From: Rickettsiales bacterium
Lineage (GTDB): Bacteria; Pseudomonadota; Alphaproteobacteria; Rickettsiales; UBA8987
NCBI GenBank assembly: GCA_020631295.1
Contig: JAHDHN010000003.1
Location: 1-36,245 of the forward strand
Reading direction: 5' to 3'
DNA length: 36,245 nucleotides
The position numbers and the translations under genes were made by a program. The stretch's first letter is position 1. Each line of letters begins with the position of its first letter. Below, piece by piece: positions 27,522 through 36,245 of this stretch. The notes beneath the pieces are model-generated. The model did no database searches, was not told the origin of the DNA, and saw nothing but the letters and a program-made list of their open reading frames with translations.

Positions 27522-27589
27522 TTAATAGTATTTCGCGCGCGTCTGTCTTTTCTTGACTTTACTGCAATTTTTTTGCTAAGGCACGCCCC

Positions 27590-28000
27590 ATGGCTATTTC
27601 TTCCATTGAACAACGTTGTATTGATAAAAAGCTGAAAATGACTGATCAGCGTCGTGTGATTGCGCGTGTGCTGGCGGAAGCGGCAGATCATCCGGATGTG
27701 GAAGAAGTATATAACCGCTCTGTAGCGCGTGATCCGCGTATTTCTATTGCTACTGTGTATCGCACGGTGAAGCTATTTGAAGAAAATGATATTATCGAGA
27801 AGCATGATTTTGGTGATGGCCGTGCACGCTATGAAGAAGCGACCGATGAGCATCACGACCATTTGATTGATATTAAATCTGGTAAGGTGATTGAGTTTGT
27901 GCACCCGGATATTGAGCGTTTGCAAAAAGAAATTGCTGAATCATACGGCTATGATTTGGTAGATCACCGCCTTGAGCTTTATGTGGTGCCTAAGGAATAG
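27590..28000 (+). CDS. fur: Fur family metal-responsive repressor (Fur/Mur type)
   Basis: A 136-residue Fur-family protein. The winged helix (about 8-75) has KLKMTDQRRVIARVL and ISIATVYRTVKLFEEND. The metal region DEHHDHLIDIKSGKVIEF has H88, H89 and H91 but lacks the CxxC that follows in E. coli Fur, which is usual for alphaproteobacterial Fur or Mur. It is not of the Irr type, as the HHH haem-binding run is absent. The iron or manganese response cannot be read from sequence. It is upstream of miaB, as in many alphaproteobacteria, but a repeat lies between. Confidence 0.9.
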   Translation: MAISSIEQRCIDKKLKMTDQRRVIARVLAEAADHPDVEEVYNRSVARDPRISIATVYRTVKLFEENDIIEKHDFGDGRARYEEATDEHHDHLIDIKSGKVIEFVHPDIERLQKEIAESYGYDLVDHRLELYVVPKE

Positions 28001-28033
28001 GTGCTGTTGCATTTATATTCTCTTAATGTAATA

Positions 28034-28119
28034 CGTCATCCCATGGTTTATCCATGGGATCTCTTTTCTGCACGCTGTGCCCTTATTAGAAGATTCCACG
28101 GACATGCCGTGGAATGACG
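28034..28119. repeat. Paired-hairpin intergenic repeat, copy 4 (fur/miaB)
   Basis: Starts CGTCAT, ends GACG. The left hairpin is ATCCCATGG/CCATGGGAT with loop TTTAT (28038-28060), identical to that of copy 2. The right is ATTCCACGG/CCGTGGAAT with loop ACATG (28093-28115), so this is the compact form of copy 2 without the loop insertion. It breaks the fur-miaB gene pair. Confidence 0.85.
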
Positions 28120-28148
28120 AGTTTATAGTAAGGTTTTAGTAGCATACT

Positions 28149-29471
28149 ATGTCCAAGAAAATGTACATAAAGACCTATGGCTGTCAGATGAATGTCTATG
28201 ATTCTGAGCAGATGGAAGGCTTGATGCGTAAAGACGGTTTTGCGCTATCTGATTCGTATGAAGATGCTGATTTGGTGGTGCTAAATACCTGTCATATTCG
28301 TGAGAAAGCGGCCGAGAAAGTCTATTCGGAATTGGGCCGTATTCGTGCAGAAAAAGAACGCATGAAAGATGCCGGCAAGCGCATGACCATTGCCGTGGCC
28401 GGTTGCGTGGCGCAAGCCGAAGGTGCAGAGATGAAAAAGCGTGCACCATTCGTGGATATTGTGGTGGGGCCGCAGAGCTACCAACGGTTACCCAAATTGG
28501 TGAATAATTTGGGGCAAGATAATGTAGCGCTGGAATTTGATGCAGAAGACAAGTTTGATCAGCTGCATGAGGAGCAAACAGAAGCCTCTGCCGCCAGTGC
28601 TTTTGTAACCATTCAAGAAGGCTGTGATAAATTTTGCACCTTCTGTGTGGTGCCCTATACGCGCGGTGCGGAATATTCACGGCCAGTTTCGGCCATTTAC
28701 CGTGAGGCGATGCAAAAAGTGGCGCATGGTGCTAAAGAAATTGTGTTGCTGGGCCAAAATGTAAATGCGTATCACGGTGAGGCAGACGGCAACACCTGGA
28801 ATTTGGCAGAGCTGATTGCCCATGTGGCCACCATCAGCGGGTTGGAGCGCATTCGTTACAGCACCTCTCATCCGCGTGATATGGATGAGGCATTGATTCA
28901 TGCGCATGGCACTATTCCAGCCTTGATGCCACATTTGCATTTGCCGGTGCAATCGGGCAGTGATCGTGTGCTGAAAGCCATGAACCGCAAGCATACGGCG
29001 GAAGATTACGTTAAGGTGATAGATGCTTTGCGTGCTGCACGGCCAGATTTGGAGTTATCCTCTGATTTTATTGTGGGCTTTCCAGGTGAAACAGAGGAGG
29101 ATTTTGAAGATACGATGCGCCTGGTAGAGCGCGTGCGTTATGCGCAAGCCTATTCGTTTAAATATTCACCGCGCCCGGGCACGCCAGCGGCTGGCTCTGA
29201 AGATGCTGTGCCAGAAGAGGTAAAACAGGTACGGCTGGAAAAATTGCAGGCCTTGTTGGGAGAACAACAGCAGGACTATAACCAGCAAACGGTGGGCAAA
29301 ACATTGCCGGTATTGATTGAAAAGTCGGGCCGTAAGGCCGGGCAAATTGTGGGTCGCACGCCTTATATGCAATCGGTGCATATGGTGGCTAGCAGCGCGC
29401 TGATTGGCAGCGTACAGCAAGTGGATATTACCGGCCTTACCGGGCACGGGCTAACAGGAGTGGTTATCTAA
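28149..29471 (+). CDS. miaB: tRNA methylthiotransferase MiaB
   Basis: A 440-residue radical-SAM enzyme that adds a methylthio group to i6A37 of tRNA. The N-terminal UPF0004 domain has IKTYGCQMNVYDSE, NTCHIREKA and AGCVAQAEG, carrying the three cysteines of the auxiliary cluster. The radical-SAM motif is CDKFCTFC. A C-terminal TRAM domain follows. It precedes phoH by one base with a Shine-Dalgarno sequence inside its end, so the genes are coupled. Identification is firm. Confidence 0.97.
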   Translation: MSKKMYIKTYGCQMNVYDSEQMEGLMRKDGFALSDSYEDADLVVLNTCHIREKAAEKVYSELGRIRAEKERMKDAGKRMTIAVAGCVAQAEGAEMKKRAPFVDIVVGPQSYQRLPKLVNNLGQDNVALEFDAEDKFDQLHEEQTEASAASAFVTIQEGCDKFCTFCVVPYTRGAEYSRPVSAIYREAMQKVAHGAKEIVLLGQNVNAYHGEADGNTWNLAELIAHVATISGLERIRYSTSHPRDMDEALIHAHGTIPALMPHLHLPVQSGSDRVLKAMNRKHTAEDYVKVIDALRAARPDLELSSDFIVGFPGETEEDFEDTMRLVERVRYAQAYSFKYSPRPGTPAAGSEDAVPEEVKQVRLEKLQALLGEQQQDYNQQTVGKTLPVLIEKSGRKAGQIVGRTPYMQSVHMVASSALIGSVQQVDITGLTGHGLTGVVI

Positions 29472-29472
29472 T

Positions 29473-30450
29473 ATGGCACAATCAATTCTTTCTTTCTCGG
29501 ATAATAGCTTAATGACAGCATTGCTGGGAGAGGGAGATGTGCATTTGGCCATGCTAGAAGAGCAGCTGGAGGTGGAATGCAGCGCGCGTGGGAATCAAAT
29601 TTCCATCAGCGGTGAAGAGCCGGCAGTTACAGCAGCAGAGAAAGCGCTGAAGCGTTATTATGATAAGCTGGAAGGTGGGCAGGAAATGAGCGATGGCGAG
29701 TTTGATGCTGCTATTCGGCATTATGGCGGCAGCTCGTCTGCACGGCTGAAAGATGGCGATGCGCTGAGCATCAAAACACCACGCAAAACCATCACGCCCG
29801 CCACAGAAGGCCAGGCGGCATTTGTAAAAGCCATGCGTAAACATACCATCAGCTTCGGTGCGGGTCCTGCCGGTACGGGTAAGACCTATTTAGCGGTGGC
29901 CATGGCGGTGGAAATGCTGGAGCGTGGTGAGATTGATTCGATTCTACTCTCTCGCCCTGCAGTGGAAGCAGGGGAGAGCTTGGGCTTTTTGCCGGGTGAT
30001 TTGAAGGAAAAGATCGACCCGTATTTGCGCCCGCTTTACGACGCTTTGCATGAAATGTTGGGCAAAGAAAAGGCTGAGGGGCTTATCAGCCGTGGGATTA
30101 TTGAAATCGCGCCGCTGGCCTATATGCGTGGCCGCACCTTAAAGCGCGCGTTTATTATTTTGGATGAAGCGCAGAACACCACGGCTGTGCAGATGAAAAT
30201 GTTCCTAACGCGCATGGGTGAGGGCGCGCGTCTGGCAATTACGGGTGATTTGTCCCAAACCGATATTCCCAGCAATAAAATTTCGGGCCTGCGCGATGCA
30301 ATGAAAAAGCTGGAGGGGATTAAGGGCATTTCTATCACGCGCTTTTCCAGCCAGGATGTGGTGCGCCACCCGCTGGCAGTGAAGATTATTGAAGCCTATG
30401 AAAAGCAAGAGAAATTCAGCCGCTGGAACCGCGGTGATGAGCTTGTCTAG
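29473..30450 (+). CDS. phoH: PhoH family ATPase
   Basis: A 325-residue PhoH-like P-loop ATPase. Walker A is GPAGTGKT (residues 131-138), and Walker B is FIILDEAQNTT, followed by MKMFLTRMGEGARLAITGD. The N-terminal part resembles a KH-like RNA-binding domain as in YbeZ. In many bacteria it acts with the RNase YbeY in rRNA maturation. Here ybeY does not follow; a MATE transporter starts 2 nt after its stop codon. Identification is firm. Confidence 0.95.
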   Translation: MAQSILSFSDNSLMTALLGEGDVHLAMLEEQLEVECSARGNQISISGEEPAVTAAEKALKRYYDKLEGGQEMSDGEFDAAIRHYGGSSSARLKDGDALSIKTPRKTITPATEGQAAFVKAMRKHTISFGAGPAGTGKTYLAVAMAVEMLERGEIDSILLSRPAVEAGESLGFLPGDLKEKIDPYLRPLYDALHEMLGKEKAEGLISRGIIEIAPLAYMRGRTLKRAFIILDEAQNTTAVQMKMFLTRMGEGARLAITGDLSQTDIPSNKISGLRDAMKKLEGIKGISITRFSSQDVVRHPLAVKIIEAYEKQEKFSRWNRGDELV

Positions 30451-30452
30451 CC

Positions 30453-31808
30453 ATGGCTGGTGCTAACGCACGTTTTACCGAAGGGCCAGAAGGTCGTGCC
30501 ATAGCGCGCATGGCTGTACCAATGACCATTGGCATCATGCTGGTGATTTTGTTCAATGTGGTGGATGCGTTTTTTATTGCACAATTAAGTGAGGCGCATT
30601 TAGCTGCCATCACTTTCACTTTCCCGGTGGTGCTGTTTATTGCGCAGATCACCATGGGGCTGGGCACGGGCGTGTCTTCTGTGATTGCGCGCGCCATTGG
30701 TGGCAATGCCAATTGTATGGAGGGCGATGCGCAGCGCCACACCTTCCACGCGCTGTTATTGGCCATTTCGGTGATTGGTACCTTATGTATAGCGCTGTTT
30801 TTTAGCATTGAGCCTGTGTTTAAGTTATTGGGCGCAAGTGATGAAAATATCGTTATCATTAAGCAATATATGCCTATTTGGTGCGTAGCAGAGCTGTTTG
30901 TGTGCATTCCAATGATGGGGAATTATGTGCTGCGTGCGAAGGGAGACGGCAAAACACCGGCATTGGTCATGTTGGTGGGCGCATTGGTTAATTTGGTGCT
31001 GGACCCGCTATTGATTTTTGGCATTGGGCCATTTCCGCGGTTGGAAGTGCAGGGCGCGGCCATTGCCACGCTGATTGCCTATATGTGCGGTTGTGCCGTG
31101 GGGCTATATGTGTTGATCGTGCGGGAAAAATTGTTGGATAAGCAGTTTATGCAGCTGCAAGGCATGTGGCAGCATTGGAAGCGCTTTTTGCATGTGGGCT
31201 TGCCTTCTGTAGCAACGAATATGATGCTGCCGCTTTCGCAATCGGCACTGGTGGCTATGGTGGCGCGCTATGGTGATGCAGCCATTGCTGCGTTTGGTGC
31301 CGCTGGCCGTTTGGAGGCCTTAATGATTGTGCCTTTTATGGCATTAGGTGCCAGTATTGCACCGTTTATGGGGCAAAATATTGCGGCTAATCAGCATCAG
31401 CGCATGCAGCGCGGCTTTTTCCTATGCAGCCGCTTTTGCTTGCAATGGGGCATTGGTGTGTTGCTGTTATTATGGTTGCTTGCGCCATTCTTGGCTGCTG
31501 CTTTTACCGACACTGCAGAGGCTGCCAGCATCATGCAGCGTTATTTGCGCATTGCGCCGTTCGGGTATGCAGGCATTGGTGTCGCTATTTGCTTCTCCAG
31601 CGCCATGAACGGCATGGGATGCCCTATGCGCGCCACAGCACTCACCTTGCTGCGCAGTATCATCCTGCTCATCCCACTTTCCTATCTCTCTATGCAAATT
31701 TGGGGTGTGCTGGGTATCTTCTTCGCTATCATGGGCGTGCACGCAGCTGTTGGGCTCATGGGATATGTATGGGGCAGGAAGTTGCTTAGATATAGTATTT
31801 TATATTAA
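30453..31808 (+). CDS. MATE family efflux transporter
   Basis: A 451-residue membrane protein with about 12 transmembrane segments. The N-terminal part MAVPMTIGIMLVILFNVVDAFFIAQL and MGLGTGVSSVIARAIGG match MATE (NorM/DinF) exporters, which use Na+ or H+ gradients to expel cationic or organic compounds. The second lobe has FGAAGRLEALMIVPFMALG and the usual internal symmetry. It starts 2 nt after phoH. The C-terminus ends with RYSILY at a junction with an IS200-type transposase remnant, so the final residues may not be the original ones. The substrate is unknown. Confidence 0.92.
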   Translation: MAGANARFTEGPEGRAIARMAVPMTIGIMLVILFNVVDAFFIAQLSEAHLAAITFTFPVVLFIAQITMGLGTGVSSVIARAIGGNANCMEGDAQRHTFHALLLAISVIGTLCIALFFSIEPVFKLLGASDENIVIIKQYMPIWCVAELFVCIPMMGNYVLRAKGDGKTPALVMLVGALVNLVLDPLLIFGIGPFPRLEVQGAAIATLIAYMCGCAVGLYVLIVREKLLDKQFMQLQGMWQHWKRFLHVGLPSVATNMMLPLSQSALVAMVARYGDAAIAAFGAAGRLEALMIVPFMALGASIAPFMGQNIAANQHQRMQRGFFLCSRFCLQWGIGVLLLLWLLAPFLAAAFTDTAEAASIMQRYLRIAPFGYAGIGVAICFSSAMNGMGCPMRATALTLLRSIILLIPLSYLSMQIWGVLGIFFAIMGVHAAVGLMGYVWGRKLLRYSILY

Positions 31809-31956
31809 AGGCAAACAGCAGAATTTTGTGGGCCATACATTCTGGGCGAGAGGCTATTTTGTGTCTACGGTTGGTGCGGATGAGGCAGTTATTCGTTCTT
31901 ACATCCAAAACCAAGAAAAAGAAGACAAGCGTCTCTATGACCTGTTTAACAGGTAA
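31795..31956 (+). pseudogene. 3' remnant of an IS200/IS605-family transposase
   Basis: In a second frame overlapping the end of the MATE gene and running beyond it, about 53 codons match the C-terminal part of TnpA (Y1 transposase) of IS200: KGKQQNFVGHTFWARGYFV, then STVG.DE, IRSYIQNQEKEDKRL. The N-terminal two-thirds with the HUH motif is absent, so it cannot be active. It ends at 31956, followed by hairpins that could be its right end. It marks a recombination point next to the MATE gene and is unlikely to be made as a protein. Confidence 0.82.
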
Positions 31957-31967
31957 TAAGTAACAAA

Positions 31968-32022
31968 AACCGCTTCGAGCGGTTCAAGCGAAGCGTCTCA
32001 AACCTCCACTTCTAGTGGAGGT
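31968..32022. repeat. Hairpins at the probable right end of the IS200 remnant
   Basis: AACCGCT-TCG-AGCGGTT (31968-31984, 7-bp stem) and ACCTCCACT-TCT-AGTGGAGGT (32002-32022, 9-bp stem) follow the transposase stop codon. IS200/IS605 elements carry subterminal hairpins that their transposase recognises, so the second is a candidate right-end structure. The first could also work as a terminator for the upstream genes. Confidence 0.55.
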
Positions 32023-32116
32023 ATATGGCTGAAACGACTGTACCATCACGCGGGTGGCATAATAGATCCGCAAATAGCGCCTAGTGCCCCTTCCAGGATG
32101 ACGCAATGATGTTTGA
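32023..32116. other. Non-coding tail between IS200 remnant and coxA
   Basis: Includes CCTTCCAGGATGACGC near 32090-32104, which resembles the end of the paired-hairpin repeats in degraded form. No gene or promoter is evident. Confidence 0.35.
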
Positions 32117-33733
32117 CTACTTAATTTTCGGAGGTGTTTCAAATGTGTGGAACGGAGGAGGTGAACTCACTGTCCACTCCAATGTTTTTTCCACTTTAAT
32201 ATCCCAAGGGTTGTCGCCTGCTTTTCTACCAAATGCTAGCGTGTGGAAAATAATATACACAAATAACAGTGCAGAACCAAAGGCCAAGATAGCGCCCCAA
32301 GAGGAGATCATGTTCCAGCCCGCAAACGCATCTGGGTAGTCTACATAGCGACGAGGCATGCCCGCTAAGCCCAAGAAATGCTGTGGGAAGAAGGTAATGT
32401 TCGTGCTGATGAAGGTAATCCAGAAATGCAGCTTGCCCATCCATTCTGGATATTGCTTGCCGCTGATTTTACCAAACCAGTAGAAGAAACCAGCATAGGC
32501 TGCAAATAACGCACCTAAAGACATTACATAGTGGAAATGCGCAATCACATAATAGCTGTTATGCAATGTGGTGGTAACGCCCGCATTGGCCAAAATTACG
32601 CCCGTTACACCGCCAAAGGTGAAGACAAACAAGAAACCAACTGCATAAAGCATGGGTGTGGTGAAACGAATAGAACCGCCCCACATGGTCGCTAGCCAGC
32701 TGAAGATTTTTGCACCGGTTGGGATGGCAATTACCATGGTAGCTGCTGCAAAATAGGCCTTGGCATTTACACTTAAACCTACGGTAAACATATGGTGCGC
32801 CCACACTAGCATACCAATAATCCCGATAATACCCATGGCGCCTACCATGATAGGGTAACCAAAGGCCTTTTTGCCAGAGAAGGTGGCAATCACATGGCTG
32901 ATAATACCAAAGCCAGGCAGGATGATGATATATACTTCCGGATGGCCAAAGAACCAGAATAAATGCTGGAAGAGCACAGGATCACCGCCGCCTGCAGGTT
33001 CAAAGAAGCTAGTGCCGAAGTTACGGTCGGTCAGTACCATGGTAATGGCGCCGCCAAGCACGGGCAGCGTGGTTACTAGCAAGAAGGCAGTAAATAAAAT
33101 AGACCACACGAAAAGCGGCATTTTGCCCAAGCTCATGCCAGGTGTGCGCATGTTGAAGATCGTTACGATAAAATTAATGGCGCCCAAAATGGAAGACGCG
33201 CCGGCTAAGTGCAGGCTTAAAATAGCCATGTCCACAGCCATCCCAGGCTGATAGGTGCTGTTGGCGAGCGGTACATATAAGGTCCAGCCCACACCGGCAC
33301 CGCCATCCACAAAGCTAGAGCCAATGAGTAAGAAAAATGCCATTACAAGCAGCCAGAAACTAATATTATTCAGGCGAGGGAAGGCCATGTCTGGTGCGCC
33401 GATCATCAGCGGCACAAACCAGTTGCCAAACCCACCTGTTAAGGCTGGCATGATCATAAAGAATACCATTACCAGCGCGTGGGCGGTGATCAACACATTA
33501 TAGAATTGATACGCATCTTCTGGCGTTACCGCCTCCGGATTAGCAGAAAGCATGCGCAATAGACCAGGCAAGAATTGTACGCCTGGCTCCAGCAGCTCAA
33601 TACGGAATAATACCGACATACCGGCTCCCACAATACCGCCAATAATGGCAAAGATGAGGTATAACGTACCAATATCCTTGTGATTCGTTGAAAAAAGCCA
33701 GCGGCTTAAGCCTTTGGGAGTATGATCTGCCAT
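32117..33733 (-). CDS. ctaD: Cytochrome c oxidase subunit I (aa3-type)
   Basis: A 538-residue subunit I with 12 transmembrane segments, the catalytic core holding haem a, haem a3 and CuB. Seen are [23 protein letters not shown] (low-spin haem region), the [17 protein letters not shown] active-site motif with the His-Tyr pair, and [11 protein letters not shown] with the haem ligands. It begins 16 nt after coxB. The usual followers ctaB, ctaG and ctaE are not next; instead there is repeat and IS200 DNA and then converging genes. Identification is certain. Confidence 0.98.
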   Translation of the reverse strand: MADHTPKGLSRWLFSTNHKDIGTLYLIFAIIGGIVGAGMSVLFRIELLEPGVQFLPGLLRMLSANPEAVTPEDAYQFYNVLITAHALVMVFFMIMPALTGGFGNWFVPLMIGAPDMAFPRLNNISFWLLVMAFFLLIGSSFVDGGAGVGWTLYVPLANSTYQPGMAVDMAILSLHLAGASSILGAINFIVTIFNMRTPGMSLGKMPLFVWSILFTAFLLVTTLPVLGGAITMVLTDRNFGTSFFEPAGGGDPVLFQHLFWFFGHPEVYIIILPGFGIISHVIATFSGKKAFGYPIMVGAMGIIGIIGMLVWAHHMFTVGLSVNAKAYFAAATMVIAIPTGAKIFSWLATMWGGSIRFTTPMLYAVGFLFVFTFGGVTGVILANAGVTTTLHNSYYVIAHFHYVMSLGALFAAYAGFFYWFGKISGKQYPEWMGKLHFWITFISTNITFFPQHFLGLAGMPRRYVDYPDAFAGWNMISSWGAILAFGSALLFVYIIFHTLAFGRKAGDNPWDIKVEKTLEWTVSSPPPFHTFETPPKIK

Positions 33734-33749
33734 GATTGCGTGTCCTACC

Positions 33750-34541
33750 TTAGTTTTCGATGATTTCGTATGTGTTTTTCGCTTGCGCTACCCATGCGTT
33801 GAATTCTGCTTCTTCTACCGCACGGATTTTGATCGGCATAAAGGCGTGCTTCACACCACAAATCTGATTACATTGCCCGTAATACACACCAGGCTCGCTG
33901 ATCTCCAGCCAGGTTTCATTCAGGCGGCCAGGGATGGTATAGGTCTGCACAGCCAAAGATGGGATATACCAAGAGTGGATTACATCCGCACCAGCAAGCA
34001 GCACTTGTACCTTTTTGTTCACTGGCAGTACCACTTCATGGTCTACATCCAGAAGGTAAATGTCACCCTCTTTCAGCTCTTCTTTTTCCAGCATATAGCT
34101 AGAGAAGGTGAAATTGCCGTTATCCGGGTAGCTATATTGCCAATACCATTGGCGGCCTACCACTTTTAGCGTTAGGTCCGGCTCTGCCACCTTGTCTTGC
34201 GCATAAATAATCTTAATAGACGGGATGGCCAATGCCGCCAGGAGGAGTGTTGGAATTACAATCCAAATAACCTCCAGCTTGGTGTTATGCGAGAAAGTAG
34301 CTGCCTTAGGATTGTTTTTAGCACTGTAACGAATGCAAATATAAATAATAAGGCCAAGTACTAGCAAGCTGATAGCTAACATGATCCACATAAGCAGGTT
34401 ATGGAAGGTTTGCACATCTTCCGCCAAAGGTGATGCAGGCTGAGGATACAGCATTTGCCAAGGCTCCGGGGCCGTGGCCCAAAGCGGTGAAACACATAAT
34501 GCAATAAAGAAAGTAATAATAGTACGCACAAACAGCCTCAT
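33750..34541 (-). CDS. ctaC: Cytochrome c oxidase subunit II
   Basis: A 263-residue subunit II. It has a signal peptide (1-22), two transmembrane segments (about 50-72 and 90-112), an aromatic stretch [12 protein letters not shown], and the periplasmic CuA site with H189, C224, C228, H232 and M235. The usual CxExC is CNQIC here, with Gln226 in the Glu position that takes part in CuA and Mg binding. It is upstream of ctaD in one operon and divergent from tldD, an order common in alphaproteobacteria. Confidence 0.97.
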   Translation of the reverse strand: MRLFVRTIITFFIALCVSPLWATAPEPWQMLYPQPASPLAEDVQTFHNLLMWIMLAISLLVLGLIIYICIRYSAKNNPKAATFSHNTKLEVIWIVIPTLLLAALAIPSIKIIYAQDKVAEPDLTLKVVGRQWYWQYSYPDNGNFTFSSYMLEKEELKEGDIYLLDVDHEVVLPVNKKVQVLLAGADVIHSWYIPSLAVQTYTIPGRLNETWLEISEPGVYYGQCNQICGVKHAFMPIKIRAVEEAEFNAWVAQAKNTYEIIEN

Positions 34542-34611
34542 TTATAAATTGCTTATCAACGAAAACTCTATAGAACTCTGTGCTTAACTAACAAGCAAAA
34601 AAGCAACATTC

Positions 34612-36024
34612 GTGACCAATTTTTTTACCACCCATGCCTTACCCCAACAACAATTAGCCCAAGCTACGGAAGAAGCCTTGCATGGCTTTGAGGATGGTGA
34701 GTTGTTTTTGGAGCATCATGTGTCTGAATCATTGGTGCTAGATGATGGTGTGGTGAAGACCATGTCGAAAGATACAAGCTGTGGCTTTGGCCTGCGCGGT
34801 GTGGTGGGCGAACAATCGGCCTATGCGCATGCCAGCCAAATTGATGTGCCGATGTTGCAACAGGCGGCAGATACGATTGCACCGCTAAAAAACGGCTATG
34901 ATGGTGGTAAAGCACAGTCGGTAAAATTATCTTCCCGTGCGCCTTTATATGCGCAAACGCCAGAGGCCTGGCCGCTGTTGGAGGCGCGCGTGGCGTTGCT
35001 GCAGAATATTGATGCCTATGTACGTGGTAAAGAGCCGCTGACCAAGCAGGTGAGTGTGAGCTTATATGTGGAAGAGCAGCAAGTGCATATTATGCGTATT
35101 ACTGGTGAAGAAATGGGTGATGTACGCCCGCTGGTGCGCCTAAATATAAGTGTGGTGCTGGAACGCGATGGCCGCATGGAGCGTGGCTCTTATGGCAGCG
35201 GTGGGCGCTATGATGTGAGCGCGCTGATGGAAGAATTGCGCTGGAAGCAAGGCGCAGATGAGGCGCTGCGTGCTGCGCGTGTGAATTTAGAATCTATCGC
35301 CGCACCAGCAGGGGAAATGGAAGTGGTGCTGGGCGCCGGTTGGCCAGGTGTGCTACTGCATGAGGCTGTGGGGCATGGCTTAGAAGGTGATTTTAACCGC
35401 AAAGGCACCAGCGCGTTTGCTGGCCTGATGGGGCAGCAAGTGGCGGCCAAGGGCGTGACGGTGGTGGATAACGGCACCATTGCAGACCGCCGCGGCAGTA
35501 TTAATATTGATGATGAAGGCACAGAAAGTGGCAACACCACCTTAATTGAGGACGGCATTCTCACCGGCTATATGTTTGACCGGCAAAATGCACGGCTAAT
35601 GGGCACAGAGTCTACGGGCAATGGCCGCCGTGAGAGCTATGAATATCAGCCCATGCCGCGCATGACCAATACTTATATGTTAGAAGGCAATAGCAGCCAG
35701 GAAGAGATGATTGCGAATGTGAAGAAGGGCGTGTTTGCTGCCAATTTTGGTGGCGGGCAGGTGGATATCACTAACGGAAAATTTGTGTTCTCTGCCACAG
35801 AGGCCTATCTGATTGAAGACGGCAAAATCACCGCGCCGATCAAAGGCGCAACATTAATGGGCAATGGGCCAGACTGTTTGACTAAAATCAAGGCCGTGGG
35901 CAATGATTTGAAACTGGATGAGGGCGTGGGTACCTGCGGCAAAGACGGCCAAAGCGTGCCTGTGGGCGTGGGGCAACCAAGCCTGCACTTAAGCAGCCTC
36001 ACGGTGGGCGGCACAGAGGGTTAG
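34612..36024 (+). CDS. tldD: Metalloprotease TldD
   Basis: A 470-residue TldD, which acts with TldE (PmbA) as a zinc protease that trims unfolded peptides and some microcin precursors. The HExxxH metal site is HEAVGHGLEGD with H250, E251 and H255. It is followed by GTSAFAGLMGQQVA and a C-terminal half with NGRRESYEYQPMPRMTNTY and the VGTCGKDGQSVPVGVGQP ending. The start is GTG 34612. It faces away from the cox genes, as in related genomes. Identification is firm. Confidence 0.96.
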   Translation: MTNFFTTHALPQQQLAQATEEALHGFEDGELFLEHHVSESLVLDDGVVKTMSKDTSCGFGLRGVVGEQSAYAHASQIDVPMLQQAADTIAPLKNGYDGGKAQSVKLSSRAPLYAQTPEAWPLLEARVALLQNIDAYVRGKEPLTKQVSVSLYVEEQQVHIMRITGEEMGDVRPLVRLNISVVLERDGRMERGSYGSGGRYDVSALMEELRWKQGADEALRAARVNLESIAAPAGEMEVVLGAGWPGVLLHEAVGHGLEGDFNRKGTSAFAGLMGQQVAAKGVTVVDNGTIADRRGSINIDDEGTESGNTTLIEDGILTGYMFDRQNARLMGTESTGNGRRESYEYQPMPRMTNTYMLEGNSSQEEMIANVKKGVFAANFGGGQVDITNGKFVFSATEAYLIEDGKITAPIKGATLMGNGPDCLTKIKAVGNDLKLDEGVGTCGKDGQSVPVGVGQPSLHLSSLTVGGTEG

Positions 36025-36077
36025 GTAGTATAGCTATACTTACCTTTGTAATTAATAGAGCATAATTAACGATACAG

Positions 36078-36200
36078 CGTCATGCCGCGACTTGTTCGCG
36101 GTATCCAGAGCCACAAGAGAGAGCTTGCCACATAGCCCTGGCCGCGCCAGCCGAAGCTTTATGCGTAGGCTAGACCCCGTGGTCAAGCCACAGGGTGTTA
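36078..36200. repeat. Paired-hairpin intergenic repeat, copy 5 (downstream of tldD)
   Basis: Left hairpin ATGCCGCGA/TCGCGGTAT with loop CTTGT (36082-36104, one G-T pair) and right hairpin ACCCCGTGG/CCACAGGGT with loop TCAAG (36174-36196, one mismatch). The spacer is longer than in copy 3 because of a GC-rich segment (about 36141-36173). The left flank (CATAATTAACGATACAGCGTCAT) and the right flank (GTTAATTATGCAG) are themselves partly inverted, so the whole unit is about 140 bp with inverted ends. Confidence 0.8.
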
Positions 36201-36245
36201 ATTATGCAGATTACTATTAAACTTCCCTGACACCTCTCTAACCAT

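Noticed and set aside
36201..36245. Start of another gene at the right edge
   Set aside because: The sequence is the flank of the repeat and has no supported reading frame.

Overview
The window looks like a chromosomal segment of an alphaproteobacterium with moderate GC (estimated by eye at mid-40s percent). The support is gene order and protein type: tldD divergent from coxB-coxA, fur-miaB-phoH, rodZ-like/ispG, a HIG-domain twin-membrane protein upstream of etfB-etfA, rpsB-tsf-pyrH-frr-uppS, a DksA with only one cysteine in the zinc-finger region, and a Fur whose histidine cluster lacks the usual cysteines. Palindromic intergenic repeats of the type seen in Rickettsiales and relatives are scattered through it. 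I cannot assign a genus.

Layout. 61-4090: housekeeping genes (trhO-like, gltA, an SDR/epimerase-like gene, yggT, dksA). 4107-10068: an accessory signalling island. One strand carries an apparent three-gene operon: a FeeM/LuxI-like acyltransferase, a TonB-dependent receptor and a YfiR-family periplasmic protein. The other strand carries a histidine kinase with a CHASE8-like sensor and a response regulator fused to an RsbW-type ATPase domain. 10071-17886: mutT-like, fumC, rodZ-like/ispG, acs, etfA and etfB. 17893-22467: HIG protein, then rpsB-tsf-pyrH-frr-uppS with unusual hairpins between pyrH and frr. 22499-25444: an XRE/S24-like repressor, a 165-bp element with inverted-repeat ends, aroC and a Ca2+/Na+ antiporter. 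25498-31808: murJ, rpsU, fur, miaB, phoH and a MATE transporter. 31795-32022: a remnant of an IS200/IS605 transposase. 32117-36024: coxA (ctaD), coxB (ctaC) and tldD.

Metabolic picture: an aerobic, heterotrophic cell with a TCA cycle (citrate synthase, fumarase), acetate activation, electron-transfer flavoprotein, an aa3-type oxidase and MEP-pathway isoprenoid synthesis. The most interesting part is the 4.1-10.1 kb island. It combines a possible acylated-signal synthase, an outer-membrane TonB receptor, a periplasmic YfiR-like regulator, a sensor kinase whose periplasmic domain resembles that of the YfiR partner YfiN, and a REC-ATPase output protein. I infer a signal production, uptake and sensing circuit from this; it is not shown by the sequence.

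Secondary points are a family of paired-hairpin intergenic repeats (at least five copies), a MITE-like element that supplies the aroC stop codon, and breaks in usual gene order after uppS, phoH and coxA. No tRNA, rRNA or CRISPR array was seen.
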